Positions 42,577-50,640 of a stretch of DNA of 64,000 bases are shown in pieces. Below the pieces are notes generated by a model that was given only the letters and a program-made list of their open reading frames with translations, had not been told where the DNA came from and searched no databases. Numbering within the stretch: position 1 is the first letter of the stretch; the number at the start of each line of letters is the position of its first letter. The DNA is from RPQJ01 sp963698735 (GTDB lineage Bacteria; Pseudomonadota; Gammaproteobacteria; Steroidobacterales; Steroidobacteraceae). The stretch covers positions 62,001 through 126,000 of the forward strand of contig CAVOSA010000024.1 in assembly GCA_963698735.1 (NCBI GenBank), given 5' to 3'. The position numbers and the translations under genes are program-made.

Positions 42577-43278
42577 ATGTTAACCGCTCCGCAGTTCTCA
42601 CCCACGGCGCTGCAATCTGTGCTGGCGCGCATCGGCCAGGCGGCGGTACGCGCCGGTCGCGACCCGGCCTCGGTCCGGCTCCTGGCGGTCAGCAAGCAGC
42701 AGCCGGAATCGATGGTGAGGGCGGCGGCGGCGTCCGGCCAGCGCGAGTTCGGCGAGAACTACGTGCAGGAAGGCGCGGACAAGGTCGACGCGCTGGCCGA
42801 CGTGCCGGGGCTGGTGTGGCATTTCATCGGGCAGTTGCAGGCCAACAAGACACGCGAGGTCGCCGGGCGATTTGCCTGGGTCCACACGGTCGACCGCGAG
42901 CGGATCGCCTCCCGCCTGAGCGCGCAGCGGCCGCACCACGCGCTTCCGTTGCAGGTCCTGCTGCAGGTTCGCCTCGCGGACGAAGCCGGCAAAGGGGGCG
43001 TCACCCCAGCGGAAGTCCCGGCGCTGGCAACGGCGGTCGCAGCCCTGCCCCGCCTGCAGTTGCGCGGTTTGATGTGCATTCCGCCCCCGGCAGCGGACCT
43101 CGAGGCGCAACGCGCGCCGTTTCGCCGGCTGCGCGAGTTGCTGGAATCCCTCAACTCCGCCGGTCACCGGTTGGACACCCTTTCAATGGGCATGAGCGAC
43201 GATCTCGAAGCCGCCGTGCTGGAGGGTGCGACGATCGTGCGCGTCGGCACCGCGATTTTCGGACGCCGCGCGGGCTGA
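42577..43278 (+). CDS. yggS: YggS family PLP-binding protein
   Basis: 233-residue pyridoxal-phosphate carrier of the YggS/PROSC family, involved in PLP homeostasis and not a racemase. The PLP lysine lies in LLAVSKQQP (about residue 36), and FGENYVQE, WHFIGQLQANKTR and the phosphate-binding LSMGMSDDLEAAVLEGAT are all present. It is followed by proC after 25 bp. Confidence 0.95.
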   Translation: MLTAPQFSPTALQSVLARIGQAAVRAGRDPASVRLLAVSKQQPESMVRAAAASGQREFGENYVQEGADKVDALADVPGLVWHFIGQLQANKTREVAGRFAWVHTVDRERIASRLSAQRPHHALPLQVLLQVRLADEAGKGGVTPAEVPALATAVAALPRLQLRGLMCIPPPAADLEAQRAPFRRLRELLESLNSAGHRLDTLSMGMSDDLEAAVLEGATIVRVGTAIFGRRAG

Positions 43279-43303
43279 GCGCCGCGGCAGGAGCAGCAAG
43301 AGC

Positions 43304-44128
43304 ATGACGGACCTGATCGCTTTCGTGGGCGGCGGCAACATGGCGACGAGCCTGATCGGTGGCCTCATCGCGCGTGGTGTGCCCCCATCGCGGATCGTCG
43401 TCGCGGATCCGGAGCCGTCGCAGCGGGCGCGCCTGGAACACGACCATGGCGTGACGACGGTCGCCGACGCGCCGTCGGCCGTGGCGTCTGCGCAAACCGT
43501 CGTGCTCGCCGTGAAGCCACAACAGATGGCGCAGGTCGCCCGCTCCATCGCAGGCCTCGTCGCGGTCCGGCGTCCCCTGGTCATCTCCGTTGCGGCGGGT
43601 ATCCGGCTGCAGGACCTCGCGCGCTGGCTCGGACCTGGCGTGCCGCTGGTCCGCACCATGCCGAACCGCCCGGCACTGATCGGAGCTGGCATCACGGCAC
43701 TGTATGCAGCGCCAAACGTCGATGCCCCATCTCGCGCGGCGGCCGACCGCATCCTGGCGGCCTGTGGACCCACGGTGTGGGTGCCGGAAGAAGCGCAGCT
43801 CGACGTGGTCACGGCCGTTTCGGGCAGCGGCCCTGCGTACGTCTTCCTGCTGATCGAATGCCTGGAAGCCGCCGGCATCGAGCTTGGACTCGATCCCGCA
43901 ACGGCGCGGCAGCTGGCGGTCGAAACCGCCCACGGCGCCGGCCGCATGGCAGCCGAAGCGACCGACACGCCGGCCGAGCTGCGAGCCCAGGTGACGTCGA
44001 GAGGCGGCACCACGGCCGCCGCGCTGGAGGTGCTCGAAGCCGCCGGCGTGCGTGCTATTTTTGCGGCAGCCGTAGCCGCCGGCGCGCGACGCTCGGCCGA
44101 ACTGGCCCAGGAGTTCGGCACGCGCTAG
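43304..44128 (+). CDS. proC: Pyrroline-5-carboxylate reductase
   Basis: 274 residues. NAD(P)H-dependent last step of proline synthesis. The dinucleotide-binding FVGGGNMATSLIGGL opens the protein, followed by LAVKPQQM, VRTMPNRPALIGAG and the C-terminal signature around VTSRGGTTAAALEVLE. The ATG at 43304 is preceded by an AGGAGC ribosome-binding site; the extension to 43226 would overlap yggS. Confidence 0.96.
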   Translation: MTDLIAFVGGGNMATSLIGGLIARGVPPSRIVVADPEPSQRARLEHDHGVTTVADAPSAVASAQTVVLAVKPQQMAQVARSIAGLVAVRRPLVISVAAGIRLQDLARWLGPGVPLVRTMPNRPALIGAGITALYAAPNVDAPSRAAADRILAACGPTVWVPEEAQLDVVTAVSGSGPAYVFLLIECLEAAGIELGLDPATARQLAVETAHGAGRMAAEATDTPAELRAQVTSRGGTTAAALEVLEAAGVRAIFAAAVAAGARRSAELAQEFGTR

Positions 44129-44165
44129 CCGGACTCGACCACGAACCCGAACCCGGAACCTTCCC

Positions 44166-44696
44166 ATGCAGGCCCTGCTCTTCGTCCTCAACGCGCTGCT
44201 CACGCTGGTGGTCATCGCTTTCCTGCTGCGCGTCCTGATGCCGCTCGTGCGCGCCGACTTCCGCAACCCGATCGGCGAAGCAGTGCTCAAGCTGACCAAC
44301 CCGCTGGTGCTGCCGCTGCGCAAGGTTCTGCCGCCGGGGAAACGCTTTGATCCGGCATCGCTCGTGGCGCTGCTCATCGTCCAGTTTGCCGGCACCGCGC
44401 TGCTGCAGCTGGTGGCGGGCGGCGGATTCCGTCTCGACGCGATCTTGCTGGGCGGTCTGCGCGACCTGCTGCACGCCATTCTGCAGTTCTATTTCTTCGC
44501 GGTGCTGGTCTACGCGCTCATGAGCTGGTTTGCGGGCGCTGCGTACAACCCCGCCGCCCAGATCCTCGGCAAGCTCGTCGAGCCGTTGCTCGCGCCGATC
44601 CGCCGCATCGTGCCGCCGCTCGGCGGACTCGACCTCTCCGCGCTGTTCCTGCTGATCGCGCTGCAGGCGCTGCAGATCGCGCTGCGGTCGCTGTAG
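44166..44696 (+). CDS. yggT: YggT family membrane protein
   Basis: 176 residues with two YGGT repeats, each a pair of membrane helices separated by a loop of the form NP-x6-KL-P-L-P-RK (NPIGEAVLKLTNPLVLPLRKVLPP; then NPAAQILGKLVEPLLAPIRRIVPP). The family is linked to osmotic tolerance and cell-division site proteins, but the mechanism is unknown. It lies in the conserved yggS-proC-yggT-yggU order. Confidence 0.93.
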   Translation: MQALLFVLNALLTLVVIAFLLRVLMPLVRADFRNPIGEAVLKLTNPLVLPLRKVLPPGKRFDPASLVALLIVQFAGTALLQLVAGGGFRLDAILLGGLRDLLHAILQFYFFAVLVYALMSWFAGAAYNPAAQILGKLVEPLLAPIRRIVPPLGGLDLSALFLLIALQALQIALRSL

Positions 44697-44742
44697 TTGC
44701 CACTGCGATGACGGTCACGGCGGGCCGCTTCCACCTCACTGC

Positions 44743-45051
44743 ATGACCACCGCGCTGCGACGCGACGGCGCGGACTGGCTGCTCGAGGTGCGCGTCCAGC
44801 CCCGCGCCTCCCGCGCGGAGTTCGCTGGCCTCATGGGCGATCGCCTGCGGGTGCGCCTGAATGCGCCGCCCGTGGACGGTCGCGCCAACGCCGCACTGCT
44901 CGAATTCGTGGCGGATGCCTGCGGGTTGCCGAAGTCCCGCGTGACTCTCGAGAAAGGCCAGACCGGCCGCGACAAGCGCGTGCGGCTGCACGGCCTCGAG
45001 ACCGTTCCTGCTGCACTGCAAAGCGCCCTGGCCGAGGCACGCGACGCCTGA
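44743..45051 (+). CDS. yggU: DUF167 family protein YggU
   Basis: 102-residue single-domain protein of unknown function with the family signatures VQPRASRAEFAGL, LRVRLNAPPVDGRANAAL and VTLEKGQTGRDKRV. It is 46 bp after yggT and probably in the same operon. The following 136 bp hold no gene I can support. Confidence 0.92.
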   Translation: MTTALRRDGADWLLEVRVQPRASRAEFAGLMGDRLRVRLNAPPVDGRANAALLEFVADACGLPKSRVTLEKGQTGRDKRVRLHGLETVPAALQSALAEARDA

Positions 45052-45227
45052 CGTCGCATTGCCGGACGACGGACGAGCGGCGGGTGGCGTAGGCTCGCGC
45101 CCGAGTGCGGGTCTATAGTGCCCTTCACTCCAAGCGCTCGACCAGGGACCACGCGAAGCCACGCGCAATGCTCGGGAGGCACCTGCAATGACGACGCCAG
45201 GCACTGATACCCGCACGATTTTTCCTC

Positions 45228-45722
45228 ATGTCCGCTCATTGCGGACTCGCAGCCGTTGCCAGCCCTGGCCGCAGCGAGCTGCTGCTGGCGGGTTGCGGCC
45301 AGAGCGACGTCGACCGCAAGCCACAGGCCGCACGACCCGCCGCGGACACGCAACAGGATTTCGGCGATTTCGAAGTCCACTACAACGCGATCCGTACCGA
45401 CCAGCTGTCGCCCGACATCGCCCGCGCGTACGGCATCGAACGCAGCGCCAACCGCGTGCTGCTGAACGTCGCGATGCTCGCCAAGTCCGCGGACGGCACG
45501 ACCCGGCCCCTCGACGGCGCAGTTTCCGCGTCCGCGCACAACCTGAACGGCCAGCTCAAGAGCCTGGCGATGCGCCGGGTGCAGGAAGGCCAGGCCGTTT
45601 ACTTCATCGGCGAGGTCGGCATCAGCGGCGAGGAGATCCTCGTCTTCAGCATCGACCTCGAGCCGGCCTCGGGCGGAGGCCGCCGCTCGGTGCAGTTCAA
45701 GCGCGAGTTCTTCGCCGACTGA
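45228..45722 (+). CDS. DUF4426-domain protein with disrupted N-terminus
   Basis: 164 residues as read. From about residue 40 it carries a DUF4426 domain (DFGDFEVHYNAIRTDQLSPDIARAYGI; RVLLNVAML; FKREFF ending), a periplasmic family of unknown function found near yggT in pseudomonads. A lipobox-like LLLAGC occurs at about 18-23, but the sequence before it is a poor signal peptide. The best ribosome-binding site and ATG (GGGAGG then ATG 45188) lie 40 bp upstream in a different frame, so the N-terminal region appears frameshifted or the true start is unclear. Confidence 0.7.
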   Translation: MSAHCGLAAVASPGRSELLLAGCGQSDVDRKPQAARPAADTQQDFGDFEVHYNAIRTDQLSPDIARAYGIERSANRVLLNVAMLAKSADGTTRPLDGAVSASAHNLNGQLKSLAMRRVQEGQAVYFIGEVGISGEEILVFSIDLEPASGGGRRSVQFKREFFAD

Positions 45723-45767
45723 ATCGCCGCGGCACTAAAAAAAACGGCAAAAATCGGTTTCGACGTA

Positions 45768-45795
45768 TTAACAACCCTAGTTTTCATGGTATTTT
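45768..45795 (+). promoter_or_regulatory. Sigma70-type promoter for the HU-like gene
   Basis: TTAACA (45768-45773), a 16-bp spacer and TATTTT (45790-45795) in an AT-rich patch that stands out from the GC-rich surroundings. It lies 63 bp upstream of the start codon. Confidence 0.55.
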
Positions 45796-45857
45796 TCGCG
45801 TGCTGACAGACTAACCCGGGCCCAGCGGCCCGCAGCACAACTAGGAGATACATCAAG

Positions 45858-46172
45858 ATGGCAGCCAAGAAGAGCTCTGCTCCGACCAAGTCCGACATCC
45901 TCGCGCACATCTCGAAGGACACGGGCCTGTCGAAGAAGCAGGTGAGCTCGGTGTTCGAGTCGCTGAACGGCGTGATCAAGAAGAGCCTGAAGGGCCACGG
46001 CCTCTTCACGCTTCCCGGCCTCGCCAAGATGAAGGTCGTCAAGAAGCCCGCCACCAAGGCGCGCGAAGGCGTGAATCCCTTCACCGGCGAGAAGATGGTG
46101 TTCAAGGCCAAGCCGGCCAGCAAGAAAGTCCGCGTGATGCCGCTCAAGAACCTCAAGGGGTTCGTGAACTGA
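45858..46172 (+). CDS. HU/IHF-family DNA-binding protein
   Basis: 104 residues, small and very basic, with the HU fold: N-terminal helices (KSDILAHISKDTGLSKKQVSSVFESL), the beta-arm region (GLFTLPGLAKMKVVKKPATKAREGVNPFTGE) and a lysine-rich tail. It bends or packages DNA. It resembles the HU-related branch with a longer tail, not canonical HupA/HupB. A strong ribosome-binding site, AGGAGATAC, precedes the ATG, with its own promoter and a perfect terminator after the gene, so it is a high-expression single-gene unit. Confidence 0.93.
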   Translation: MAAKKSSAPTKSDILAHISKDTGLSKKQVSSVFESLNGVIKKSLKGHGLFTLPGLAKMKVVKKPATKAREGVNPFTGEKMVFKAKPASKKVRVMPLKNLKGFVN

Positions 46173-46205
46173 GCTGAGCTGAACCGCAGCGATTTTTCGC
46201 TACGA

Positions 46206-46236
46206 CGCCGGGGCGCTCACGCGCCCCGGCGTTTTC
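46206..46236 (+). terminator. Rho-independent terminator after the HU-like gene
   Basis: CGCCGGGGCG (46206-46215), a 6-nt loop and CGCCCCGGCG (46222-46231), a perfect 10-bp GC stem, followed by TTTT. It begins 34 bp after the stop codon. Confidence 0.9.
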
Positions 46237-46251
46237 GTTGGCGCAGGCCGC

Positions 46252-46926
46252 TCAACCGTCGCGCAGGAAACGCACGACGGCCTCGCGCAGTTCGCCGAGC
46301 TTGCCGTGGAAGAAATGCTCCGCGCCGCTGACCACTGCGATTGCAGGCTCCGGCGCGTACCCGGACGCCCATTTCCGCACGGCCGCGAGATCGATCAGTT
46401 CGTCCTGGTCGCCCTGCACGATAAGCCACGGGCAGGCCGGGCGCGGCACCGGGTCGACGATGATCCGGCCCACCGGCGGCGCAATGGTCACCAGCTTCAG
46501 TGGTCGCGCGCCGCGCGTCGCCGCCTGCAACGCCGTCGCGGCACCGAACGAGAATCCCGCAAGCCACAGCGCGTCGCAGCCGAAATGCGCGCGCGACCAC
46601 TCGACCACGGCAAGCGCATCGAGCAGCTCGCCGACGCCGTTGTCGTACATTCCTTCGCTCGCGCCGACGCCACGGAAATTGAAGCGCACCGTCGCGGCGC
46701 CCGCCTCCTGCAGCGCGCGGGCAGCGGTGTGCACGACCTTGTTCTGCATCGTGCCGCCGTGCAGCGGGTGCGGGTGGCACACGACCCCGATGACCTGGCG
46801 GGCCGCGCCGGCGGGCAACGGATCCTCGATCCGCGCCTCGAGCGAACCGGCCGGGCCGGGGATCCGCACGGCCTGCGGCACGGGCGGTCGAAACGGTTCA
46901 GTGACGTCGGGCGAGCCTGCGGACAA
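46252..46926 (-). CDS. Alpha/beta hydrolase (COG2945-type)
   Basis: 224 residues. The nucleophile elbow is AGFSFGA with Ser126, the oxyanion region is VCHPHPLHGGTMQNKVV (about 49-65), and the acid and histidine are probably in QGDQDELID and GAEHFFHGKL. This small-hydrolase group acts on unknown ester or amide substrates in the cytoplasm. It stands alone, convergent with the HU-like gene and divergent from the PEBP gene. Confidence 0.9.
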   Translation of the reverse strand: MSAGSPDVTEPFRPPVPQAVRIPGPAGSLEARIEDPLPAGAARQVIGVVCHPHPLHGGTMQNKVVHTAARALQEAGAATVRFNFRGVGASEGMYDNGVGELLDALAVVEWSRAHFGCDALWLAGFSFGAATALQAATRGARPLKLVTIAPPVGRIIVDPVPRPACPWLIVQGDQDELIDLAAVRKWASGYAPEPAIAVVSGAEHFFHGKLGELREAVVRFLRDG

Positions 46927-47033
46927 CAGCGGATTCCCTGCTCAGGACGGGCTGGCCGCAGTGTGCCAGATCACTGCCGATTGGCCTGCGCGGCGTGGCA
47001 GAATCGGGCCAACGAGCCACGGGGAGACCTGCA

Positions 47034-47660
47034 GTGCACCTGTTGTCATCGAGTTTCGTCCACGGCCAGCGCATCCCGGAAGAATTCGCCTTCTGTGCGC
47101 CGGATCCCGCGCAGCACGTCCGCATGGGCGGCAACCGCAACCCACACCTGCGCTGGACCGGCGTGCCGTCCACGGCCAGGTCGCTGGTGCTGCTGTGCGT
47201 GGACGTCGACGTGCCGACGCGGCCCGACGACGTGAACAAGGAAGGCCGCATCGTGCCCGCGGACCTGCCGCGCGCGAACTTCTGGCACTGGGTCATGGTG
47301 GACGTGCCGCCGTCCGTCAGCGAGATACCGGCCGGCTTCGCCGCCGATGGCGCCGTCGCGCGCGGCAAGCGCGACCCGCGCGGCCCCGCGGGATCGCGCC
47401 AGGGACTGAACGACTACACGCTCTGGTTCGCCGGCGACGCGAACATGGATGGCAGGTATTTCGGCTACGACGGCCCGTGCCCGCCGTGGAACGACTCGCT
47501 GCTGCACCACTACCACTTCACGCTGTATGCAATCGACCTCGCGCGTTGCCCGGTGGAAGGCGAGTTCACGGGCCAGCAGGTCAAGGACGCCATCGCGCAG
47601 CACGTGCTGGCGGAGGCCCGCCTGACCGGCACGTACTCGCTGAACCCGGCTGTGAAGTAA
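47034..47660 (+). CDS. YbhB/YbcL family Raf kinase inhibitor-like protein (PEBP)
   Basis: 208 residues of the phosphatidylethanolamine-binding protein fold: RMGGNRNPHLRWTGVP, LVLLCVDVDVP, NFWHWVMVDVP, and the pocket segment YFGYDGPCPPWND-x-HHYHF. The biological role of the bacterial family is unknown. The GTG at 47034 is taken because a GGGGAGA ribosome-binding site lies 7 bp upstream; the reading from 46995 lacks one. It ends 8 bp from the convergent FKBP gene. Confidence 0.9.
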   Translation: MHLLSSSFVHGQRIPEEFAFCAPDPAQHVRMGGNRNPHLRWTGVPSTARSLVLLCVDVDVPTRPDDVNKEGRIVPADLPRANFWHWVMVDVPPSVSEIPAGFAADGAVARGKRDPRGPAGSRQGLNDYTLWFAGDANMDGRYFGYDGPCPPWNDSLLHHYHFTLYAIDLARCPVEGEFTGQQVKDAIAQHVLAEARLTGTYSLNPAVK

Positions 47661-47668
47661 CGCGCTGC

Positions 47669-48139
47669 CTAGCGCGGCGGCTGCACACCGAGCAGTTCGA
47701 CGTCGAAGACGAGCGTCGCACCCGGCGGGATCACGCCGCCGGCCCCGCGCTCACCGTAAGCGAGTCCAGCCGGTATCACGAGCCGGCGCTGGCCGCCGAC
47801 TTTCATGCCGGTCACGCCCTGGTCCCAGCCGCTGATGACCTGCTTCTGGCCGAGCACGAAGCTGAACGGGGCCCCGCCCTTGCGCGAGCTGTCGAACGCA
47901 GCGCCCTTGTCCTCGGGACGAGCGTGATCGTAGAGCCAGCCCGTGTAGTGCACCGTCACTGTCGAGCCCGGCACGGCCTCGGCACCCTGCCCCACGGCCA
48001 GGTCGGTCACCTGCATGGCGGCGACCTGGTTGGCCGGCGCGACCGCCGGAGCGGACGGGCGCGCGCAACCCGCGAGCACAGCGCAAGCGCAGCACGCTGC
48101 GGCAGCCACCTTGAAGCGCATCCTGAAACTCACGGGCAT
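47669..48139 (-). CDS. FKBP-type peptidyl-prolyl isomerase, lipoprotein
   Basis: 156 residues: signal peptide with lipobox LAGC (about 22-25), a short linker, and one FKBP domain with the conserved VHYTGWLYD, FDSSRKGGAPFSFVLG, VISGWDQGVTGMKVGG and IPPGATLVFDVELL. It catalyses prolyl isomerisation of envelope proteins while anchored to a membrane. A second start at Met7 gives a better signal peptide. It is 6 bp downstream of msrB on the same strand. Confidence 0.93.
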   Translation of the reverse strand: MPVSFRMRFKVAAAACCACAVLAGCARPSAPAVAPANQVAAMQVTDLAVGQGAEAVPGSTVTVHYTGWLYDHARPEDKGAAFDSSRKGGAPFSFVLGQKQVISGWDQGVTGMKVGGQRRLVIPAGLAYGERGAGGVIPPGATLVFDVELLGVQPPR

Positions 48140-48145
48140 GCCTAG

Positions 48146-48553
48146 TCAGTCCTTCTTCTTGAAATCAAGCGCAGCCGAGTTGACGCAGTAGCGCAGTCCC
48201 GTGGGTTGCGGCCCGTCCTCGAACACGTGCCCGAGGTGGGCGCCGCAGTCCGCGCAGGTGACCTCGGTGCGCACCATGCCGTGGCTGACGTCGCGTTGCG
48301 TGGCGACGCGGTCGCCCGCGAGCGGCAGCCAGAACGACGGCCAGCCGGAACCCGAGTCGTACTTGGTGTCGGACGCGAACAGGTCGGCGCCGCACACCAC
48401 GCACTTGTAGACGCCCTGGTCCTTGTTGTGCAGGTAGCGCCCCGTAAAGGCGCGCTCGGTGCCTTTGTCCTGGGTGACGTGGAGCTGCTCGTCGGTGAGC
48501 CGCGAGCGCAGTTCGTCCTCGCCGGACCGGCGCTTGCCGTCTTTCCCGGTCAT
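48146..48553 (-). CDS. msrB: Peptide-methionine (R)-S-oxide reductase
   Basis: 135 residues. It repairs the R form of methionine sulfoxide using thioredoxin. The zinc site is formed by the pairs CVVCG and CADCG, and the catalytic cysteine is in GLRYCVNSAALDF. The protein is complete, cytoplasmic (no signal peptide), and in one unit with the FKBP gene. Confidence 0.97.
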   Translation of the reverse strand: MTGKDGKRRSGEDELRSRLTDEQLHVTQDKGTERAFTGRYLHNKDQGVYKCVVCGADLFASDTKYDSGSGWPSFWLPLAGDRVATQRDVSHGMVRTEVTCADCGAHLGHVFEDGPQPTGLRYCVNSAALDFKKKD

Positions 48554-48569
48554 TGGCTGAAACCCCTGG

Positions 48570-48734
48570 CTACGGAGCGGCGAGCAGGTCCGGCGGCCCG
48601 AGCAGCAGCAGCGCGCCCACGCCCGCGATGAACGCCACGGCCAGCAGCACTGTGACGACTACCGCCGGCGCCTGCAGACGGAACACGTCCATGAGGTCGT
48701 CGAAATCGTCGAACCACTTGAGCAGTCGTTCCAT
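48570..48734 (-). CDS. Small single-pass membrane protein, 54 residues
   Basis: Reads MERLLKWFDDFDDLMDVFRL, then a hydrophobic helix (about residues 23-45, rich in Val, Ala and Leu) and a short tail ending LLAAP. Codon third positions are strongly G/C as in the neighbouring genes, and the amphipathic, acidic N-terminus followed by one membrane segment looks deliberate. It starts upstream of msrB on the same strand with a 16-bp gap. I do not recognise the family, and the ribosome-binding site is weak. Confidence 0.55.
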   Translation of the reverse strand: MERLLKWFDDFDDLMDVFRLQAPAVVVTVLLAVAFIAGVGALLLLGPPDLLAAP

Positions 48735-48830
48735 GGGATCGGGTCGGGAGTCGTACTCTAATCCAGATTGCCGTGCCGCAGCGATGCACCTGGAGGCAGC
48801 GCGGCCGGTGCTGACCGCAAGACGCAGCGT

Positions 48831-49115
48831 TTACTTGGGTTTGTCGAAGGCGCCGCGCGCCTTGTCGGCCCAGCTCTTGTAACTGGCGATGCTGTACAGG
48901 GACTTGCTGATCACGGCCTGCCGCGATGGCGGCGCCGGTTGCCGGACCCGGTCCAGCCAGTCGTTGTAGGCGTCCCAGCCGTCCGTCGCCGCGCCGAATT
49001 TCGACGGGGCGCGCCGCGGATCAGCCTCCCGCGCGGTCACCGGCCGCTCCGGCCGGGGTGCGTCACGGGACGGCAGGCGCGCGCCGACGGGGGAACCCGG
49101 CTTGCGCTCAGACAT
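48831..49115 (-). CDS. Hypothetical protein, proline- and arginine-rich
   Basis: 94 residues from ATG 49115. The first 45 residues are disordered-looking and rich in Pro, Arg and Glu; the second half (KFGAATDGWDAYNDWLDRVR, then SLYSIASYKSWADKARGAFDKPK) looks helical with several aromatic residues. Cytoplasmic, unknown function. I do not recognise it. A longer reading to 49187 exists but lacks coding character. Confidence 0.6.
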   Translation of the reverse strand: MSERKPGSPVGARLPSRDAPRPERPVTAREADPRRAPSKFGAATDGWDAYNDWLDRVRQPAPPSRQAVISKSLYSIASYKSWADKARGAFDKPK

Positions 49116-49230
49116 TGCAGTGATTTGCTGGTGCCACGGTGGATGCAAAGTACCGAAGCGCCGGGCCAGCGTCCGGTACTGGGTCACAGTCTGTCCCCTC
49201 TCCCACGCTGGCGCGGGGGCGAGGCAAGGA

Positions 49231-50640
49231 TCACGCCACGATGCGATAGCAGGGCTTGTAGTCGCCCGAGAGCTTCATGCGGCGCTGCCGCACGAACGAG
49301 GCCAGCAGCGCGTCGAGCGGCTTGAGCAATTCCGGATCGCCGTGCAGCTCGAACGGGCCGTGCTCGTCGATCAGCCGCAGCCCGGACTCCTTGACGTTGC
49401 CCGCGACGATGCCGGAGAAGGCGCGGCGCAGGTCGGCCGCGAGTTCGTGCGGCGGCGTTTCGCGGCGCAGGTTGAGCGCCGCCATGGCTTCGTGCGTCGG
49501 CTCGAACGGCTGCTGCAGCTCGTGCGGGATGCGCAGCAGCCAGTTGAAGTTGTAGGCGTCGCTGGTGCGACGGCGGAATTCACGCACGGCGCCCATGCCG
49601 CGCAGCATCTCGCGCGCGACTTCGGCGGGATCGCCGACGACGATGCGGTAGCACTGGCGCACGCGCTCGCCGAGCGTGCCGACCAGGAACGCATCGACCT
49701 GGTGCCAGTATTCTTCGCTACCACGGGGCCCGGTGAAAACCACGGGATACGGCTGCTGCTCGTTCTGCGGGTCGAGCAGGATGCCTACCAGGTAGAGGAT
49801 TTCCTCGGCCGTGCCGACGCCGCCCGGGAACACGACGATGCCGTGCCCGACGCGGACGAACGCCTCGAGGCGCTTCTCGATGTCGGGCAGGATGGCGAGC
49901 TGGTTCACGATTGCATTCGGCGGCTCGGCCGCGACGATGCCCGGCTCGGTCAGGCCGATGTAGCGGCCCGAATGGATGCGCTGCTTGGCGTGGCCGATCG
50001 TCGCGCCTTTCATCGGGCCCTTCATGGCGCCCGGGCCGCACCCCGTGCAGACGTTGAGCCCGCGCAGGCCCAGCTCGTAGCCCACGAGCTTGGTGTACTC
50101 GTACTCGTCGCGGCCGATCGAGTGGCCACCCCAGCACACGACGATGTCGGGCCGCGCGCGCGGCTGCAGCAGGCCCGCATTGCGCAGCACCCGGTACACC
50201 GCATTGGTGATGCCGGCGGGCTCGCGCAACTCGACGCTGCCGTGTTCGTAGACTTCGCCGTGGATGTAGAGGATGTCCCGCAGCACCGAGAACAGGTGCT
50301 CCTGGATGCCGCGGATCATGCGGCCGTCGACGAAGGCCGCCGCCGGCGCGTTGTGCAGTTCGAGCTTGATGCCCCAGGCCTGGCGCACGATGTCGATGTC
50401 GAAATCGGCGTAGCGGTCGAAGATCGCGCGGGCGTCGTCGGTCTCGCCGCCGCTGTTGAGGACGGCGAGTGAGCACCGGCGATACAGCGGGTAGAGACCG
50501 CCACGCGAGCTGTCGAGCAGACGGTCGACCTCCATCTGCGACAGGTTCTCGAGGCTGCCGGTCGGCGTGACGCGGGCATCGACGAAATTGTCGTCCTCCG
50601 GCGGACCCGCCGGAATCGTCACTTCGGCCCGGCGCATCAT
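49231..50640 (-). CDS. ppnN: Nucleotide 5'-monophosphate nucleosidase PpnN
   Basis: 469 residues. It cleaves purine and pyrimidine nucleoside monophosphates to base and ribose 5-phosphate and is regulated by (p)ppGpp in E. coli. It has the LOG-type motif VVFPGGVGTAEEILYL, the segments CWGGHSIGRDEYEY and CTGCGPGAMKGPMKGA, and the N- and C-terminal domains specific to PpnN (YgdH). Start Met1 or Met2 (50640 or 50637) overlaps the stop of the L,D-transpeptidase gene, so the two are coupled. Confidence 0.94.
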   Translation of the reverse strand: MMRRAEVTIPAGPPEDDNFVDARVTPTGSLENLSQMEVDRLLDSSRGGLYPLYRRCSLAVLNSGGETDDARAIFDRYADFDIDIVRQAWGIKLELHNAPAAAFVDGRMIRGIQEHLFSVLRDILYIHGEVYEHGSVELREPAGITNAVYRVLRNAGLLQPRARPDIVVCWGGHSIGRDEYEYTKLVGYELGLRGLNVCTGCGPGAMKGPMKGATIGHAKQRIHSGRYIGLTEPGIVAAEPPNAIVNQLAILPDIEKRLEAFVRVGHGIVVFPGGVGTAEEILYLVGILLDPQNEQQPYPVVFTGPRGSEEYWHQVDAFLVGTLGERVRQCYRIVVGDPAEVAREMLRGMGAVREFRRRTSDAYNFNWLLRIPHELQQPFEPTHEAMAALNLRRETPPHELAADLRRAFSGIVAGNVKESGLRLIDEHGPFELHGDPELLKPLDALLASFVRQRRMKLSGDYKPCYRIVA

